A stretch of 26,624 nt of DNA from CG1-02-35-72 sp045046885 (GTDB lineage Bacteria > Bacteroidota > Bacteroidia > Flavobacteriales > Flavobacteriaceae), in assembly GCA_045046885.1 (NCBI GenBank), contig JASFYX010000055.1:1-26624 (forward strand). Reading direction: 5' to 3'. Of the stretch, positions 1-7,292 are shown piece by piece. The translations under genes and the position numbers were made by a program. Position 1 is the stretch's first letter. Each line of letters opens with the position of its first letter. Below the pieces are notes generated by a model that was not told the DNA's origin, ran no database searches, and saw nothing but the letters and a program-made list of their open reading frames with translations.

Positions 1-18
1 GGTAGTTTTAAAACTACC
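1..18. repeat. perfect 18-bp palindrome at window edge
   Basis: GGTAGTTTT followed directly by its reverse complement AAAACTACC. It may be the terminator stem of a gene lying left of the window, or part of a coding tail: two plus-strand frames stay open from the edge to stops at 28-30 and 35-37. The window is too short on this side to decide. Confidence 0.4.
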
Positions 19-90
19 TATTTCCGCTAGTTTTTAAATTTACAATGATTTGTTTTTTAGGTATTTATAATTTTTTAATTTAAAAGTGCC

Positions 91-143
91 ATGCAAAAAA
101 CCTCTAAAGATTAGAGCGTCTAGCGATTTCGCTAGTTTTTGCA
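91..143. terminator. bidirectional terminator, double hairpin closed by an outer stem
   Basis: Two adjacent hairpins are visible: CTCTAA (102-107) with TTAGAG (111-116), and CTAGCG (120-125) with CGCTAG (130-135). They are enclosed by TGCAAAAA (92-99) pairing with TTTTTGCA (136-143). Read on the minus strand, the first hairpin is followed by a T-run and would end the ferredoxin-LysE transcript. Read on the plus strand, the second hairpin is followed by five Ts and would end a gene entering from the left. The whole can fold as a three-way junction. Confidence 0.65.
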
Positions 144-190
144 ATTTTTACAAATGAGAAGAATTTCTTAAATTTAAAAGTGTTTAAATA

Positions 191-865
191 TTATTTAACT
201 TTCTCAATAACAGCATCTATTGTTACTACTTTTTTAGGAAAAACACCTTTAACCACTAATGCCAATCCAAAGATAATGAGCAAGATTCCCATACCGCGTT
301 TTATTTTTACAATCACCTCGGGCGTCAATTTTTTCTGAAGCTGTTTGGCTAAAAATATTTTTATTAAATCGACTAAAAAATAAGAGAGAATTACAACGGC
401 AAAGAAATTGAAAATTCGTGTTGGTATCATCTCTACATTAGGGCCAATAACAACAACCATCCCAATCCAAAAAGCTAAAACACCAATATTTATAAAGTTT
501 AGAAAAAAGCCTTTGAGTATGAGCTTTAAATATATATTTTTCTTAACCACTTTAAGATTGACATCCTCTATATCTATTTGTTCCTTTTTTTTGAGCAAAC
601 TAATTAAACCATAAACAGTAAGAATTAGGCCGCCAAAAACAAACAAGCTGGGCTCGTCTTTAATTTTTTCTAAAATCTGATGGCTTCCAAAATAGGCCAT
701 AGTAATAAAAAAAATATCCGACAAGATGACCCCTACATCAAACACAATAGCTTCTCTTGCCCCTTTTAAAACACTTGTTTCTAAAAGCACAAAGAATACA
801 GGGCCAATCATAAATGACAGCGCTACACCTAAGGGAATTGCATTTAATACATCTTGTAGTTCCAT
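191..865 (-). CDS. LysE family translocator (amino-acid exporter type)
   Basis: A 224-residue inner-membrane protein of about six hydrophobic helices (roughly 9-30, 40-60, 68-88, 112-135, 148-168, 190-210). The N-terminal segment has the LysE-type pattern PLGVALSFMIGPVFF, with the Gly-Pro of the first repeat. The family exports amino acids or related small solutes using the proton-motive force; the substrate cannot be read from sequence. A lysine-rich loop follows helix 3. It starts 12 bases after the ferredoxin stop, so the two genes probably share a transcript, and the double hairpin at 91-143 lies just downstream. Family assignment is solid; calling it a lysine exporter would go too far. 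Confidence 0.85.
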   Translation of the reverse strand: MELQDVLNAIPLGVALSFMIGPVFFVLLETSVLKGAREAIVFDVGVILSDIFFITMAYFGSHQILEKIKDEPSLFVFGGLILTVYGLISLLKKKEQIDIEDVNLKVVKKNIYLKLILKGFFLNFINIGVLAFWIGMVVVIGPNVEMIPTRIFNFFAVVILSYFLVDLIKIFLAKQLQKKLTPEVIVKIKRGMGILLIIFGLALVVKGVFPKKVVTIDAVIEKVK

Positions 866-877
866 TTTTATATTTTA

Positions 878-1153
878 TTAAACGGCGTCATAATCTACAG
901 TAATAGTAGGTGTTTTGGCTTGTGCCTGACAAGTTAGAACAATACCCTCTTCTATTTCGTCATCGGTTAAAATAGAATTATCTATCATTTCTGCTTTGCC
1001 TTCTATAACTTTAGCCATACAAGTTGTACACACACCTCCTTGACAAGAATATGGCGCATCTAATCCTGCGGCTAGCGCCGCATCTAAAATAACTTCATCT
1101 GCTTTTAGATTCAGCTTATGTGTTTCTTCGTCTAAAATGATTGTGAGTTCCAA
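878..1153 (-). CDS. plant-type [2Fe-2S] ferredoxin, stand-alone
   Basis: A 91-residue single-domain protein with the full cluster ligand set C37-x4-C42-x2-C45 and C75. The fold pattern is that of plant-type ferredoxins, close to the C-terminal domain of PaaE-like reductases, but no reductase domain is attached. It should be a cytoplasmic one-electron carrier; its redox partner is not in the window. The sequence is acidic, as usual for ferredoxins. Start chosen at MELTIILDEE, the only Met before the beta strand; a TATATTTG -7 box lies 25-33 bases upstream. LysE follows 12 bases downstream in the same direction; no functional link is known to me. Confidence 0.9.
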   Translation of the reverse strand: MELTIILDEETHKLNLKADEVILDAALAAGLDAPYSCQGGVCTTCMAKVIEGKAEMIDNSILTDDEIEEGIVLTCQAQAKTPTITVDYDAV

Positions 1154-1178
1154 CGTTTTTTTATTTTTTTTAAGGTGT

Positions 1179-1186
1179 CAAATATA
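1179..1186 (-). promoter_or_regulatory. predicted -7 box (TATATTTG) for ferredoxin-LysE
   Basis: An exact match to the Bacteroidota TAnnTTTG box on the minus strand. No clear -33 TTG is seen. A 7-bp dyad TTATTAG-CC-CTAATAA (1189-1204) sits directly upstream and could be an operator or part of the MerR gene's 3' end. Confidence 0.5.
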
Positions 1187-1234
1187 CATTATTAGCCCTA
1201 ATAAATAGTAATTTGTTTTCTTAAAATCTACTAT

Positions 1235-1564
1235 TTAAAGTTGCTTTTCAATCTTAATAAGTTCTTGTTTTATGGCTTCTAACCTAACAATAGCTTCGTT
1301 GGCCGTTTCGAGTTTCTGTGGTTTTGCTCTCAACTTCTTTTTGGCACCTTCTAAAGTAAATCCTTGTTCTTTTACTAAGCGGTAAATGAGTTGTAAATTT
1401 TTGACATCTTCTTGGGTAAATAAACGATTGCCTTTCTTATTTTTTTTGGGTTTAATAATACTAAACTCTTGTTCCCAAAACCTAATAAGTGAAGTGTTTA
1501 CATTAAAAGCTTTGGCTACTAAACCAATATTATAATAACGTTTTTTTGGTAAATCTATAAACAT
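1235..1564 (-). CDS. MerR family transcriptional regulator
   Basis: A 109-residue protein with a MerR-type winged helix in residues 8-80: the pattern YYNIGLVAKAFNVNTSLIRFWEQEF is the helix-turn-helix and the first wing contact, followed by GNRLFTQEDVKNLQLIYRLVKEQGFTLEGAKKKL. The C-terminal part is a short coiled coil (about 85-109) for dimerisation. There is no cysteine-bearing or drug-binding effector domain, so the ligand, if any, is unknown. Its start overlaps the M23 peptidase stop by one base (TAATG), so the two are translationally coupled. The M23-MerR pair divergent from alaS is an arrangement I recall from other Flavobacteriaceae. It may regulate envelope genes; that is inference. Confidence 0.9.
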   Translation of the reverse strand: MFIDLPKKRYYNIGLVAKAFNVNTSLIRFWEQEFSIIKPKKNKKGNRLFTQEDVKNLQLIYRLVKEQGFTLEGAKKKLRAKPQKLETANEAIVRLEAIKQELIKIEKQL

Positions 1565-2535
1565 TAGTCTTCTGATTGTCCTTCTTGTGAGGCGATGCGT
1601 TGCATTTCTAAAAACTCTTCGGGTGTTAAATTGCCGTAATAAAAATTAATAGGATTTATAGCCACCCCATTTTTATGTACTTCATAATGTAAATGATGTC
1701 CTGCAGTTCTACCTGTCATACCTACGTAACCAATTACATCGCCTCGCTTAACACGTTGACCACGTCGCACTCTGTATTTATCTAAATGAGCATATAAAGT
1801 AACATAACCAAATCCGTGATTAATTTCTATGTGTTTACCGTAACCAGATAAGCGCCTGTCTGCACGTTTAACTATACCATTACCAGTAGCGTAAACAGGT
1901 GTGCCCACTATGGCAGAAAAATCCATCCCTTTATGACGCTTACGTGCTTTAGTAAAAGGATCTGTTCGCCAACCATAACCCGAAGCCATACGCAGTAAAT
2001 CTTCTTTTTTTATAGGCTGAATAGACGGGATGGACTGTAAAAAACGGTCTTTATCTTTGGCTAATTTTACAATTTCGTCTAATGATTTTGTCTGAACATA
2101 TAATTGTTTCGATAAAATATCTAGTTTTTTAGTGGCATCAATTATCATAGCCGAATTCTCGAAACCCTCTAGAGATTCGTATCTATTAATACCACCAAAA
2201 CCCGCTGTGCGTTGCTCTGTAGGAATTGGATTGGCCTCAAAATAAGTGCGGTAAATAGCATTATCGCGTTGTTGCACTTGCGTTAAAACGTCCTCTACTT
2301 GATTCATTTTTTTTGAAAGTAAGCCGTAATTGAGTTTTAAATTGACCAATTCACGATTTAACGCTTTTTCTTTAGGCGATTCGAAGATTTGTGAAAAACC
2401 GACATAGCCCGCAAACATCAATACTAAAACACCCAGAATACCAAATAAAAATGTTTTGAATTTATCTCTTTTTTTGACCTTTATTTTATGATACGAAAGT
2501 GTATCGGGATCATAATAATATTTTACTTTCGACAT
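1564..2535 (-). CDS. M23 family metallopeptidase (LytM-type peptidoglycan endopeptidase), membrane anchored
   Basis: A 323-residue protein with a short cytoplasmic N terminus, one membrane helix at about 28-48, a coiled-coil periplasmic stalk (55-165) and a C-terminal LytM/M23 domain (about 185-297). The zinc ligands are all present: H201 and D205 in HKGMD, and H281/H283 in HHLHYEV. It is therefore predicted to be an active peptidoglycan cross-bridge hydrolase facing the periplasm, unlike the degenerate EnvC/NlpD type. The tail after 300 is acidic. It is divergent from alaS and coupled to MerR. Substrate specificity cannot be read; the family cuts stem-peptide cross-links during growth or division. 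Confidence 0.92.
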   Translation of the reverse strand: MSKVKYYYDPDTLSYHKIKVKKRDKFKTFLFGILGVLVLMFAGYVGFSQIFESPKEKALNRELVNLKLNYGLLSKKMNQVEDVLTQVQQRDNAIYRTYFEANPIPTEQRTAGFGGINRYESLEGFENSAMIIDATKKLDILSKQLYVQTKSLDEIVKLAKDKDRFLQSIPSIQPIKKEDLLRMASGYGWRTDPFTKARKRHKGMDFSAIVGTPVYATGNGIVKRADRRLSGYGKHIEINHGFGYVTLYAHLDKYRVRRGQRVKRGDVIGYVGMTGRTAGHHLHYEVHKNGVAINPINFYYGNLTPEEFLEMQRIASQEGQSED

Positions 2536-2602
2536 AAGTTAAATTATCTTATTTTTGCATAACATCACAAAGTTCTTGAGTTGATTTGCTATAATTTAGC
2601 TG

Positions 2603-2610
2603 CAAATTTA
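2603..2610 (-). promoter_or_regulatory. possible -7 box (TAAATTTG) for M23-MerR
   Basis: A TAnnTTTG match on the minus strand, about 68 bases upstream of the M23 start in the divergent alaS intergenic region. No -33 element at proper spacing. A plus-strand match TATTTTTG is at 2550-2557, which could serve alaS with a leader of about 100 bases. Confidence 0.35.
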
Positions 2611-2664
2611 CAAAAACTTTGACAACTTTAATTAACAGGCTATAGAAAGCTGATTATTACGCTC

Positions 2665-5274
2665 ATGACATCACAAGAAATCAGACAAAACTTTTTAGAT
2701 TTTTTTAAAAGCAAGCAACATAAGATTGTAGCCTCTGCCCCTATTGTAATAAAAAATGATCCGACTCTAATGTTTACAAATGCAGGTATGAATCCGTTTA
2801 AAGATTATTTTTTGGGTCAGAAAGTTGCCACTGATGTGCGTGTAACCGATAGTCAGAAATGCTTACGCGTAAGCGGTAAACACAACGATTTAGAAGAAGT
2901 GGGTATAGACACCTACCATCATACTATGTTCGAGATGTTGGGTAATTGGAGTTTTGGTGATTACTTTAAAAAAGAAGCTATTGCTTGGGCGTGGGAGTTA
3001 CTTACTGATGTATTTAAAATTGATAAAAATGATTTATACGTCACCGTTTTTGAAGGTGATAAAACAGATAATCTGGCTTTTGACCAAGAAGCTTTTGACT
3101 TTTGGAAAAAAATTGTTGCCGAAGATCATATTATTTACGGCAATAAAAAAGATAACTTTTGGGAAATGGGCGCACAAGGCCCTTGTGGTCCTTCGTCTGA
3201 AATTCATGTAGATATCCGCTCTAAAGCAGAAAAGGCAGAAACTAAAGGACGCGATTTGGTCAATATGGATCATCCGCAAGTGGTAGAAATTTGGAATTTG
3301 GTTTTTATAGAATTCAACCGCAAAGCCGATGGCTCTCTTGAAAATTTACCTCAAAAGCACATAGATACCGGACTCGGATTTGAACGTTTGTGTATGGTTT
3401 TACAAGGCGTCACTTCTAACTACGATACCGATGTTTTTACACCGCTTATTCATAAAATTGAAACCGTCACCAACACAAAATATGGCACACAAGAAAAAAC
3501 TGATATCGCCATTCGCGTTATTGCAGACCACGTACGTGCTGTAGCTTTTGCCATTGCCGACGGTCAATTACCCTCTAATAACGGCGCCGGTTATGTTATC
3601 CGCCGTATTTTAAGACGTGCCATCCGTTACGGCTACACTTTTTTAAATATGAAAGAGGCTTTTATTTACAATTTGGTAAATGTATTGGCAACAGAAATGG
3701 GCACCTATTTTCCTGAAATCAACACGCAAAAGAAACTGATTTTAGGTGTTATAAAAGAAGAAGAAAATTCGTTTTTAAAAACCCTTGAACAAGGTCTTAA
3801 ATTATTAGAAAGCATTATTAAAAATACCAAAGGCAACACAATTGACGGTGCCAAAGCTTTTGAATTGTACGATACTTTTGGTTTCCCTATAGATTTAACT
3901 GCCCTTATATTAAGAGAAAAAGGCTTAGCATTAGACGAAGCCGGTTTTAACAAAGCTATGGCTGCACAAAAAGAACGCTCTAGAGCTGCTGCTACTTTAG
4001 AAACAGCCGACTGGCAGGTGTTAAGCAACACCGAAACCCAATTTGTAGGGTATGATACCTTAACGGCTACAGCTAAAATTACACGTTATAGAAAAATTAC
4101 GAGTAAAAAAGAGGGTGTGCAATTCCAATTAGTATTTAATACAACACCCTTTTATCCGGAAGGGGGTGGTCAAATGGGTGATACGGGTTATTTTAATACC
4201 GCTCAAGGCGATAAAATTTCTGTGCTTGATACCAAAAAAGAAAACAACCTTATTGTACATATTTGCAAAAAACTACCTCAAAAAATTGAGGATACATTTG
4301 AACTATTCGTTAATAAAAATGCCCGTTTAGAAGCGGCTAATAATCATACGGCTACACATTTATTGCACCAAGCTTTACGCGAAGTGTTAGGTACTCATGT
4401 TGAACAAAAAGGTTCTGCGGTAACACCTCAAAACCTCCGCTTCGACTTTTCGCATTTTGCCAAAATGACGGCAGAAGAAATAACACAAGTGTCTGACTTT
4501 GTAAACGCTAAAATACAAGCACAAATTCCGTTACAAGAACACCGTGATATTGCTATCTCAGCAGCGCAAGAACAAGGGGCTATGGCTTTGTTTGGCGAAA
4601 AATATGGCGATAAAGTCCGTATGATACAATTTGCCGATTCTAAAGAACTCTGTGGGGGGACACATGTACCCAATACAAGTGCTATTTGGTATTTTAAAAT
4701 CACCTCAGAAAGTGCTATTGCCGCAGGTGTGCGTCGTATTGAAGCTATTACCGGACAAGCTGCCAAAGCTTATTTTGAAAAATTAGACACCGATTTCACT
4801 ACTCTTAAAGCCTCTTTAAAACAAACAGGTAATCCTATAAAAGCTGTGAGTCGTTTACAAGAAGAAAACATCCTTTTAAAAAGACAAGTAGAAAGCTTAC
4901 TAAAAGACAAAGCCAAAAATTTAAAAGCCGATTTAAAAAACAGTATTACAAAAATAAATGATGTTAACTTTTTAGCGACTACTGTAGATTTAGATGCCAA
5001 TGGCATTAAAACTTTGGCTTTTGAATTGGGTGCCGAAATAGACAATCTGTTCTTTTTAGCGGGCGCTAATGTAAATGGCAAAGCCCTACTCTCTTTGTAT
5101 ATTTCTAAAGAATTGGTGGCAGGTAAAAACCTCAATGCAGGGACTATTATCCGCGAACTGGGCACGCACATACAAGGCGGTGGTGGTGGCCAAGCTTTTT
5201 TCGCCACAGCCGGCGGTAAAAACCCTGCGGGAATTACAGCGGCACTTAAAGCAGCAACCGCTTTTATAAAGTAG
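2665..5274 (+). CDS. alaS: alanine--tRNA ligase
   Basis: An 869-residue, full-length class II aminoacyl-tRNA synthetase that charges tRNA-Ala. Class II catalytic core is at residues 1-240 (motif 1 around PTLMFTNAGMNPFKD, motif 2 FEMLGNWSFGDYF, motif 3 around DTGLGFERL). The tRNA recognition helices follow. The editing domain carries its zinc site: H561 and H565 (HTATH) with C663 and H667 (CGGTH). The C-Ala domain ends with the glycine-rich stretch HIQGGGGGQAFFATAGGK. It is cytoplasmic and essential. GC content is visibly higher than in the genes just downstream, so its 3' end looks like the left boundary of an accessory insert. There is no clear hairpin terminator after the stop. Confidence 0.98.
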   Translation: MTSQEIRQNFLDFFKSKQHKIVASAPIVIKNDPTLMFTNAGMNPFKDYFLGQKVATDVRVTDSQKCLRVSGKHNDLEEVGIDTYHHTMFEMLGNWSFGDYFKKEAIAWAWELLTDVFKIDKNDLYVTVFEGDKTDNLAFDQEAFDFWKKIVAEDHIIYGNKKDNFWEMGAQGPCGPSSEIHVDIRSKAEKAETKGRDLVNMDHPQVVEIWNLVFIEFNRKADGSLENLPQKHIDTGLGFERLCMVLQGVTSNYDTDVFTPLIHKIETVTNTKYGTQEKTDIAIRVIADHVRAVAFAIADGQLPSNNGAGYVIRRILRRAIRYGYTFLNMKEAFIYNLVNVLATEMGTYFPEINTQKKLILGVIKEEENSFLKTLEQGLKLLESIIKNTKGNTIDGAKAFELYDTFGFPIDLTALILREKGLALDEAGFNKAMAAQKERSRAAATLETADWQVLSNTETQFVGYDTLTATAKITRYRKITSKKEGVQFQLVFNTTPFYPEGGGQMGDTGYFNTAQGDKISVLDTKKENNLIVHICKKLPQKIEDTFELFVNKNARLEAANNHTATHLLHQALREVLGTHVEQKGSAVTPQNLRFDFSHFAKMTAEEITQVSDFVNAKIQAQIPLQEHRDIAISAAQEQGAMALFGEKYGDKVRMIQFADSKELCGGTHVPNTSAIWYFKITSESAIAAGVRRIEAITGQAAKAYFEKLDTDFTTLKASLKQTGNPIKAVSRLQEENILLKRQVESLLKDKAKNLKADLKNSITKINDVNFLATTVDLDANGIKTLAFELGAEIDNLFFLAGANVNGKALLSLYISKELVAGKNLNAGTIIRELGTHIQGGGGGQAFFATAGGKNPAGITAALKAATAFIK

Positions 5275-5317
5275 TCTTTTTTATACAGTTATCTTAATAA
5301 TTTAGCTGATAAATAGT

Positions 5318-5325
5318 TATATTTG
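5318..5325 (+). promoter_or_regulatory. predicted -7 box (TATATTTG) for the DinB-like gene
   Basis: An exact TAnnTTTG match 40 bases before the start codon at 5366. No confident -33 box. Confidence 0.5.
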
Positions 5326-5365
5326 TTGGAGTATAACAAGTTGTAAGTAATTAAAGCCGATTCCA

Positions 5366-5887
5366 ATGAAAAAAGAAAAATGGTTTGATAGAAAATTTGA
5401 CTTTTCATACGATCAAAATATCCTTCCATCGATAATTGAACGTTTGGAAAAAACTCCATTGCTTTTAAAGGAGAAAATAAACGAAATACCAACTGAATAT
5501 TTAACAATTAAGAGAAATGGGAAATGGTCTATCCAAGAAAATATTGGTCATTTAATTGACTTAGAACCGATTTGGCAAGGAAGACTTGAAGATATATTAA
5601 ACAATAAAGAGGAATTGAGGACAGCCGACTTGGAAAACAAAAAAACGGATTTAGCTGAACACAACGAGAAAGATATTTACACTTTGATTGATGAATTTAT
5701 AAATATTCGCTTTTTGACGCTAAAGAAACTTCATAAACTAACTGAAAAAGAAGCATATAATTCTGCTCTTCATCCAAGATTGAAAACACCAATGAGAACA
5801 ATGGATTTATTTCTTTTTGTAGCTGAACATGACGACTACCATTTAGATAGAGTTATAGAATTAGAAACTACTTACAACACCTCATAA
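5366..5887 (+). CDS. DinB superfamily protein (putative metal-dependent four-helix-bundle enzyme)
   Basis: A 173-residue soluble protein of the DinB/YfiT four-helix bundle. The typical opening helix (NILPSIIERLEKTPLLLKEKI) and the segment WSIQENIGHLIDLEP are present. The expected metal triad is H62, H155 and H159 (the last two in AEHDDYHLDR). Members include mycothiol/bacillithiol transferases and many uncharacterised stress proteins. The name comes from a damage-inducible Bacillus gene and is unrelated to DNA polymerase IV. The substrate is unknown. The last codons overlap the left end of an intergenic repeat element (5873-6003), as if the gene and repeat moved together. It is the first gene of the AT-rich accessory block. 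Confidence 0.85.
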   Translation: MKKEKWFDRKFDFSYDQNILPSIIERLEKTPLLLKEKINEIPTEYLTIKRNGKWSIQENIGHLIDLEPIWQGRLEDILNNKEELRTADLENKKTDLAEHNEKDIYTLIDEFINIRFLTLKKLHKLTEKEAYNSALHPRLKTPMRTMDLFLFVAEHDDYHLDRVIELETTYNTS

Positions 5888-6003
5888 AATTTATGCTTAC
5901 ATTTAAACTAAATAACGAACTGATAAATATTCAACTAACGATTTGCTTCGTCCGAAAAATCTCCGATTTTTCAGTCGCACAAATCTTATAAAAACTCGTT
6001 GTA
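5873..6003. repeat. cassette-like intergenic repeat, fullest copy (A)
   Basis: A 131-base element bounded by inverted ends TACAAC (5873-5878) and GTTGTA (5998-6003). Its core hairpin pairs GAAAAATC (5954-5961) with GATTTTTC (5965-5972) over a 3-base loop, extended by GATTTG (5940-5945) with CAAATC (5980-5985). Its left half recurs at 8378-8413 and its right half at 7116-7149. It overlaps the 3' end of the DinB-like gene. I recall similar intergenic sequence in other Flavobacteriaceae genomes, but this was not checked. The ends do not match the integron attC consensus. Confidence 0.7.
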
Positions 6004-6053
6004 TAGCTAATATAAAAAGCCTGTGGACTATTAATTAATTTCAAGACTAAACG

Positions 6054-7031
6054 ATGATTGATACTGATAATAAAGAACTATTAGATATTATTGCTATTTT
6101 TATTTCGAAAGCTGAAAGTTCAGATAAAACAAAACAATTAGCCATTAATCTAAAAAATACGGGTTCTGACAATACTGAAAATAAAGCTATTCTATTTTTG
6201 AAAATTTCTGAGTTACTATACAACTCTTCAGAATTTTCTAGAGAGGAATATTATTTTTATCAATGGTTTTCAATTGAATGTTTAATTTTTGAATCAAGAG
6301 TTATCAATAATTTTTATGATTCAGAATTGAAACCAATTACTAAAAAAATGAATTTGATTGAAAAGAAATACGGACTTGAGACTGATGAATACTGGACTAA
6401 AGATGAATATCCTCTAGAATATCAAAAGTTAAACGATGATTACGAAAGAGTATTAAATACTAATACCGAATTATTATATAAAGAATATGCTTCAAAGGAA
6501 ATATATGACCAATATATTAACAACAACATTGAGTTTAATAAAATAGCTGAAAAAGGGCGTATATCTAAACATATCAAAGACGAAATAGAAAGACTTATTG
6601 AATTATCCAATGTTTATCAAAAAGAAGCGGAAATAAGCGAAAGGAACGGAGCTTTTCTAGCTTCTACAATACTTTTAGGTTCAGCTATTGAGACTAAGAT
6701 GATTATTAAATGTTTGAGGAATACAAATGAAATCAAAACTACTATTCGAAAAATGGGTATTCCAAACAAACAAATCAAATCTAAAAACCCACTAGATTGG
6801 ACTTTAAATACATTAATAAAAGTATGTGATAAATGTGAATGGTTACCAAATATAGAATCCGAAAAATATACTTTTTCAACTAATGACATTAGTCATTTTT
6901 TAAGATTGACAAGAAATTTAGTTCATCCTGGAATTATTATAAAAAAGGAAAAAAAATTAGCTCTAGATTCTCAAAAATTTAGCAAAATAAAAGAATCATA
7001 CAAACTAATAAGCTTAATTATTGACAGTTAA
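6054..7031 (+). CDS. uncharacterised protein, C-terminal HEPN/DUF4145-like
   Basis: A 325-residue soluble, helix-rich, very AT-rich gene that I do not recognise by name. The N-terminal half (1-170) is helical and acidic with no known motif. The C-terminal part resembles HEPN/DUF4145 folds: a first helix with the pattern GAFLASTILLGSAIETKMIIKCL (about 200-222), then a lysine-rich linker, then a helix ending in R287-N288-x2-H291 (RNLVHPG). That Arg-Asn-x-x-His spacing is like the RNase-type motif of HEPN proteins but shorter than the strict form. HEPN-like proteins in islands often act as toxins or in phage defence; that role here is inference. It is flanked by repeat copies A (upstream) and B (downstream), as a single-gene cassette. 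Confidence 0.6.
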   Translation: MIDTDNKELLDIIAIFISKAESSDKTKQLAINLKNTGSDNTENKAILFLKISELLYNSSEFSREEYYFYQWFSIECLIFESRVINNFYDSELKPITKKMNLIEKKYGLETDEYWTKDEYPLEYQKLNDDYERVLNTNTELLYKEYASKEIYDQYINNNIEFNKIAEKGRISKHIKDEIERLIELSNVYQKEAEISERNGAFLASTILLGSAIETKMIIKCLRNTNEIKTTIRKMGIPNKQIKSKNPLDWTLNTLIKVCDKCEWLPNIESEKYTFSTNDISHFLRLTRNLVHPGIIIKKEKKLALDSQKFSKIKESYKLISLIIDS

Positions 7032-7057
7032 ATACTAGCTAGAACAAAAAACTGAGT

Positions 7058-7077
7058 TAAAAAACACCTCTTTTTTA
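7058..7077 (+). terminator. weak AT-only hairpin after the HEPN-like gene
   Basis: TAAAAAA (7058-7064), loop CACCTC, TTTTTTA (7071-7077). The stem has no GC pairs, so termination strength is doubtful; it sits 27 bases after the stop. Confidence 0.3.
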
Positions 7078-7115
7078 GTTTAATTTAGAAACAAAATTTT
7101 CATCATTAAGAATAC

Positions 7116-7149
7116 CCGATTTTTCGTCTCACAAGTCTTATAAAAGTCC
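7116..7149. repeat. intergenic repeat, right-half fragment (copy B)
   Basis: Matches 5963-5997 of copy A with about five differences (shared blocks CCGATTTTTC, CACAA, TCTTATAAAA). The sequence beyond diverges and lacks the GTTGT end, so this copy looks truncated. It lies downstream of the HEPN-like gene. Confidence 0.6.
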
Positions 7150-7203
7150 ATTACCCGATATAAGTTTTCCGAAAAATGGCATTGATAAATAAGTTAAAAT
7201 ATT

Positions 7204-7251
7204 TTATCATTTGCGAAAGTTATGATAAGAAAATGCGATAATCTTATCATA
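7204..7251. promoter_or_regulatory. predicted operator of the fic gene (three TTATCAT half-sites)
   Basis: A perfect 10-bp inverted repeat, TATGATAAGA (7221-7230) and TCTTATCATA (7242-7251), with 11-base spacer, giving 21 bases centre to centre (two helical turns). A third half-site TTATCAT is at 7204-7210. The right arm ends six bases before the -7 box at 7258, so a bound dimer would block the -33 region. The Fic protein's own C-terminal winged helix is the obvious candidate ligand; this is inference. Confidence 0.6.
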
Positions 7252-7257
7252 ATTAAT

Positions 7258-7265
7258 TATCTTTG
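7258..7265 (+). promoter_or_regulatory. predicted -7 box (TATCTTTG) of fic
   Basis: An exact TAnnTTTG match directly after the inverted repeat. It would start transcription near 7272, which favours ATG 7293 over the upstream TTG 7275 as the translation start. Confidence 0.6.
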
Positions 7266-7292
7266 TAAAGAAAATTGATATTTCTATACATA

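Noticed and set aside
1..37. Coding tail of a gene entering from the left
   Set aside because: Two frames stay open but for only 9-11 codons, overlapping a perfect palindrome; cannot be supported.
5873..6003. Integron attC site
   Set aside because: Ends are TACAAC and GTTGTA, which do not fit RYYYAAC and GTTRRRY, and no integrase gene is in the window. Kept as an unnamed repeat.
7275..7292. TTG start six codons upstream of the Fic ATG
   Set aside because: It lies about where transcription should start from the -7 box at 7258-7265; ATG 7293 is more likely.
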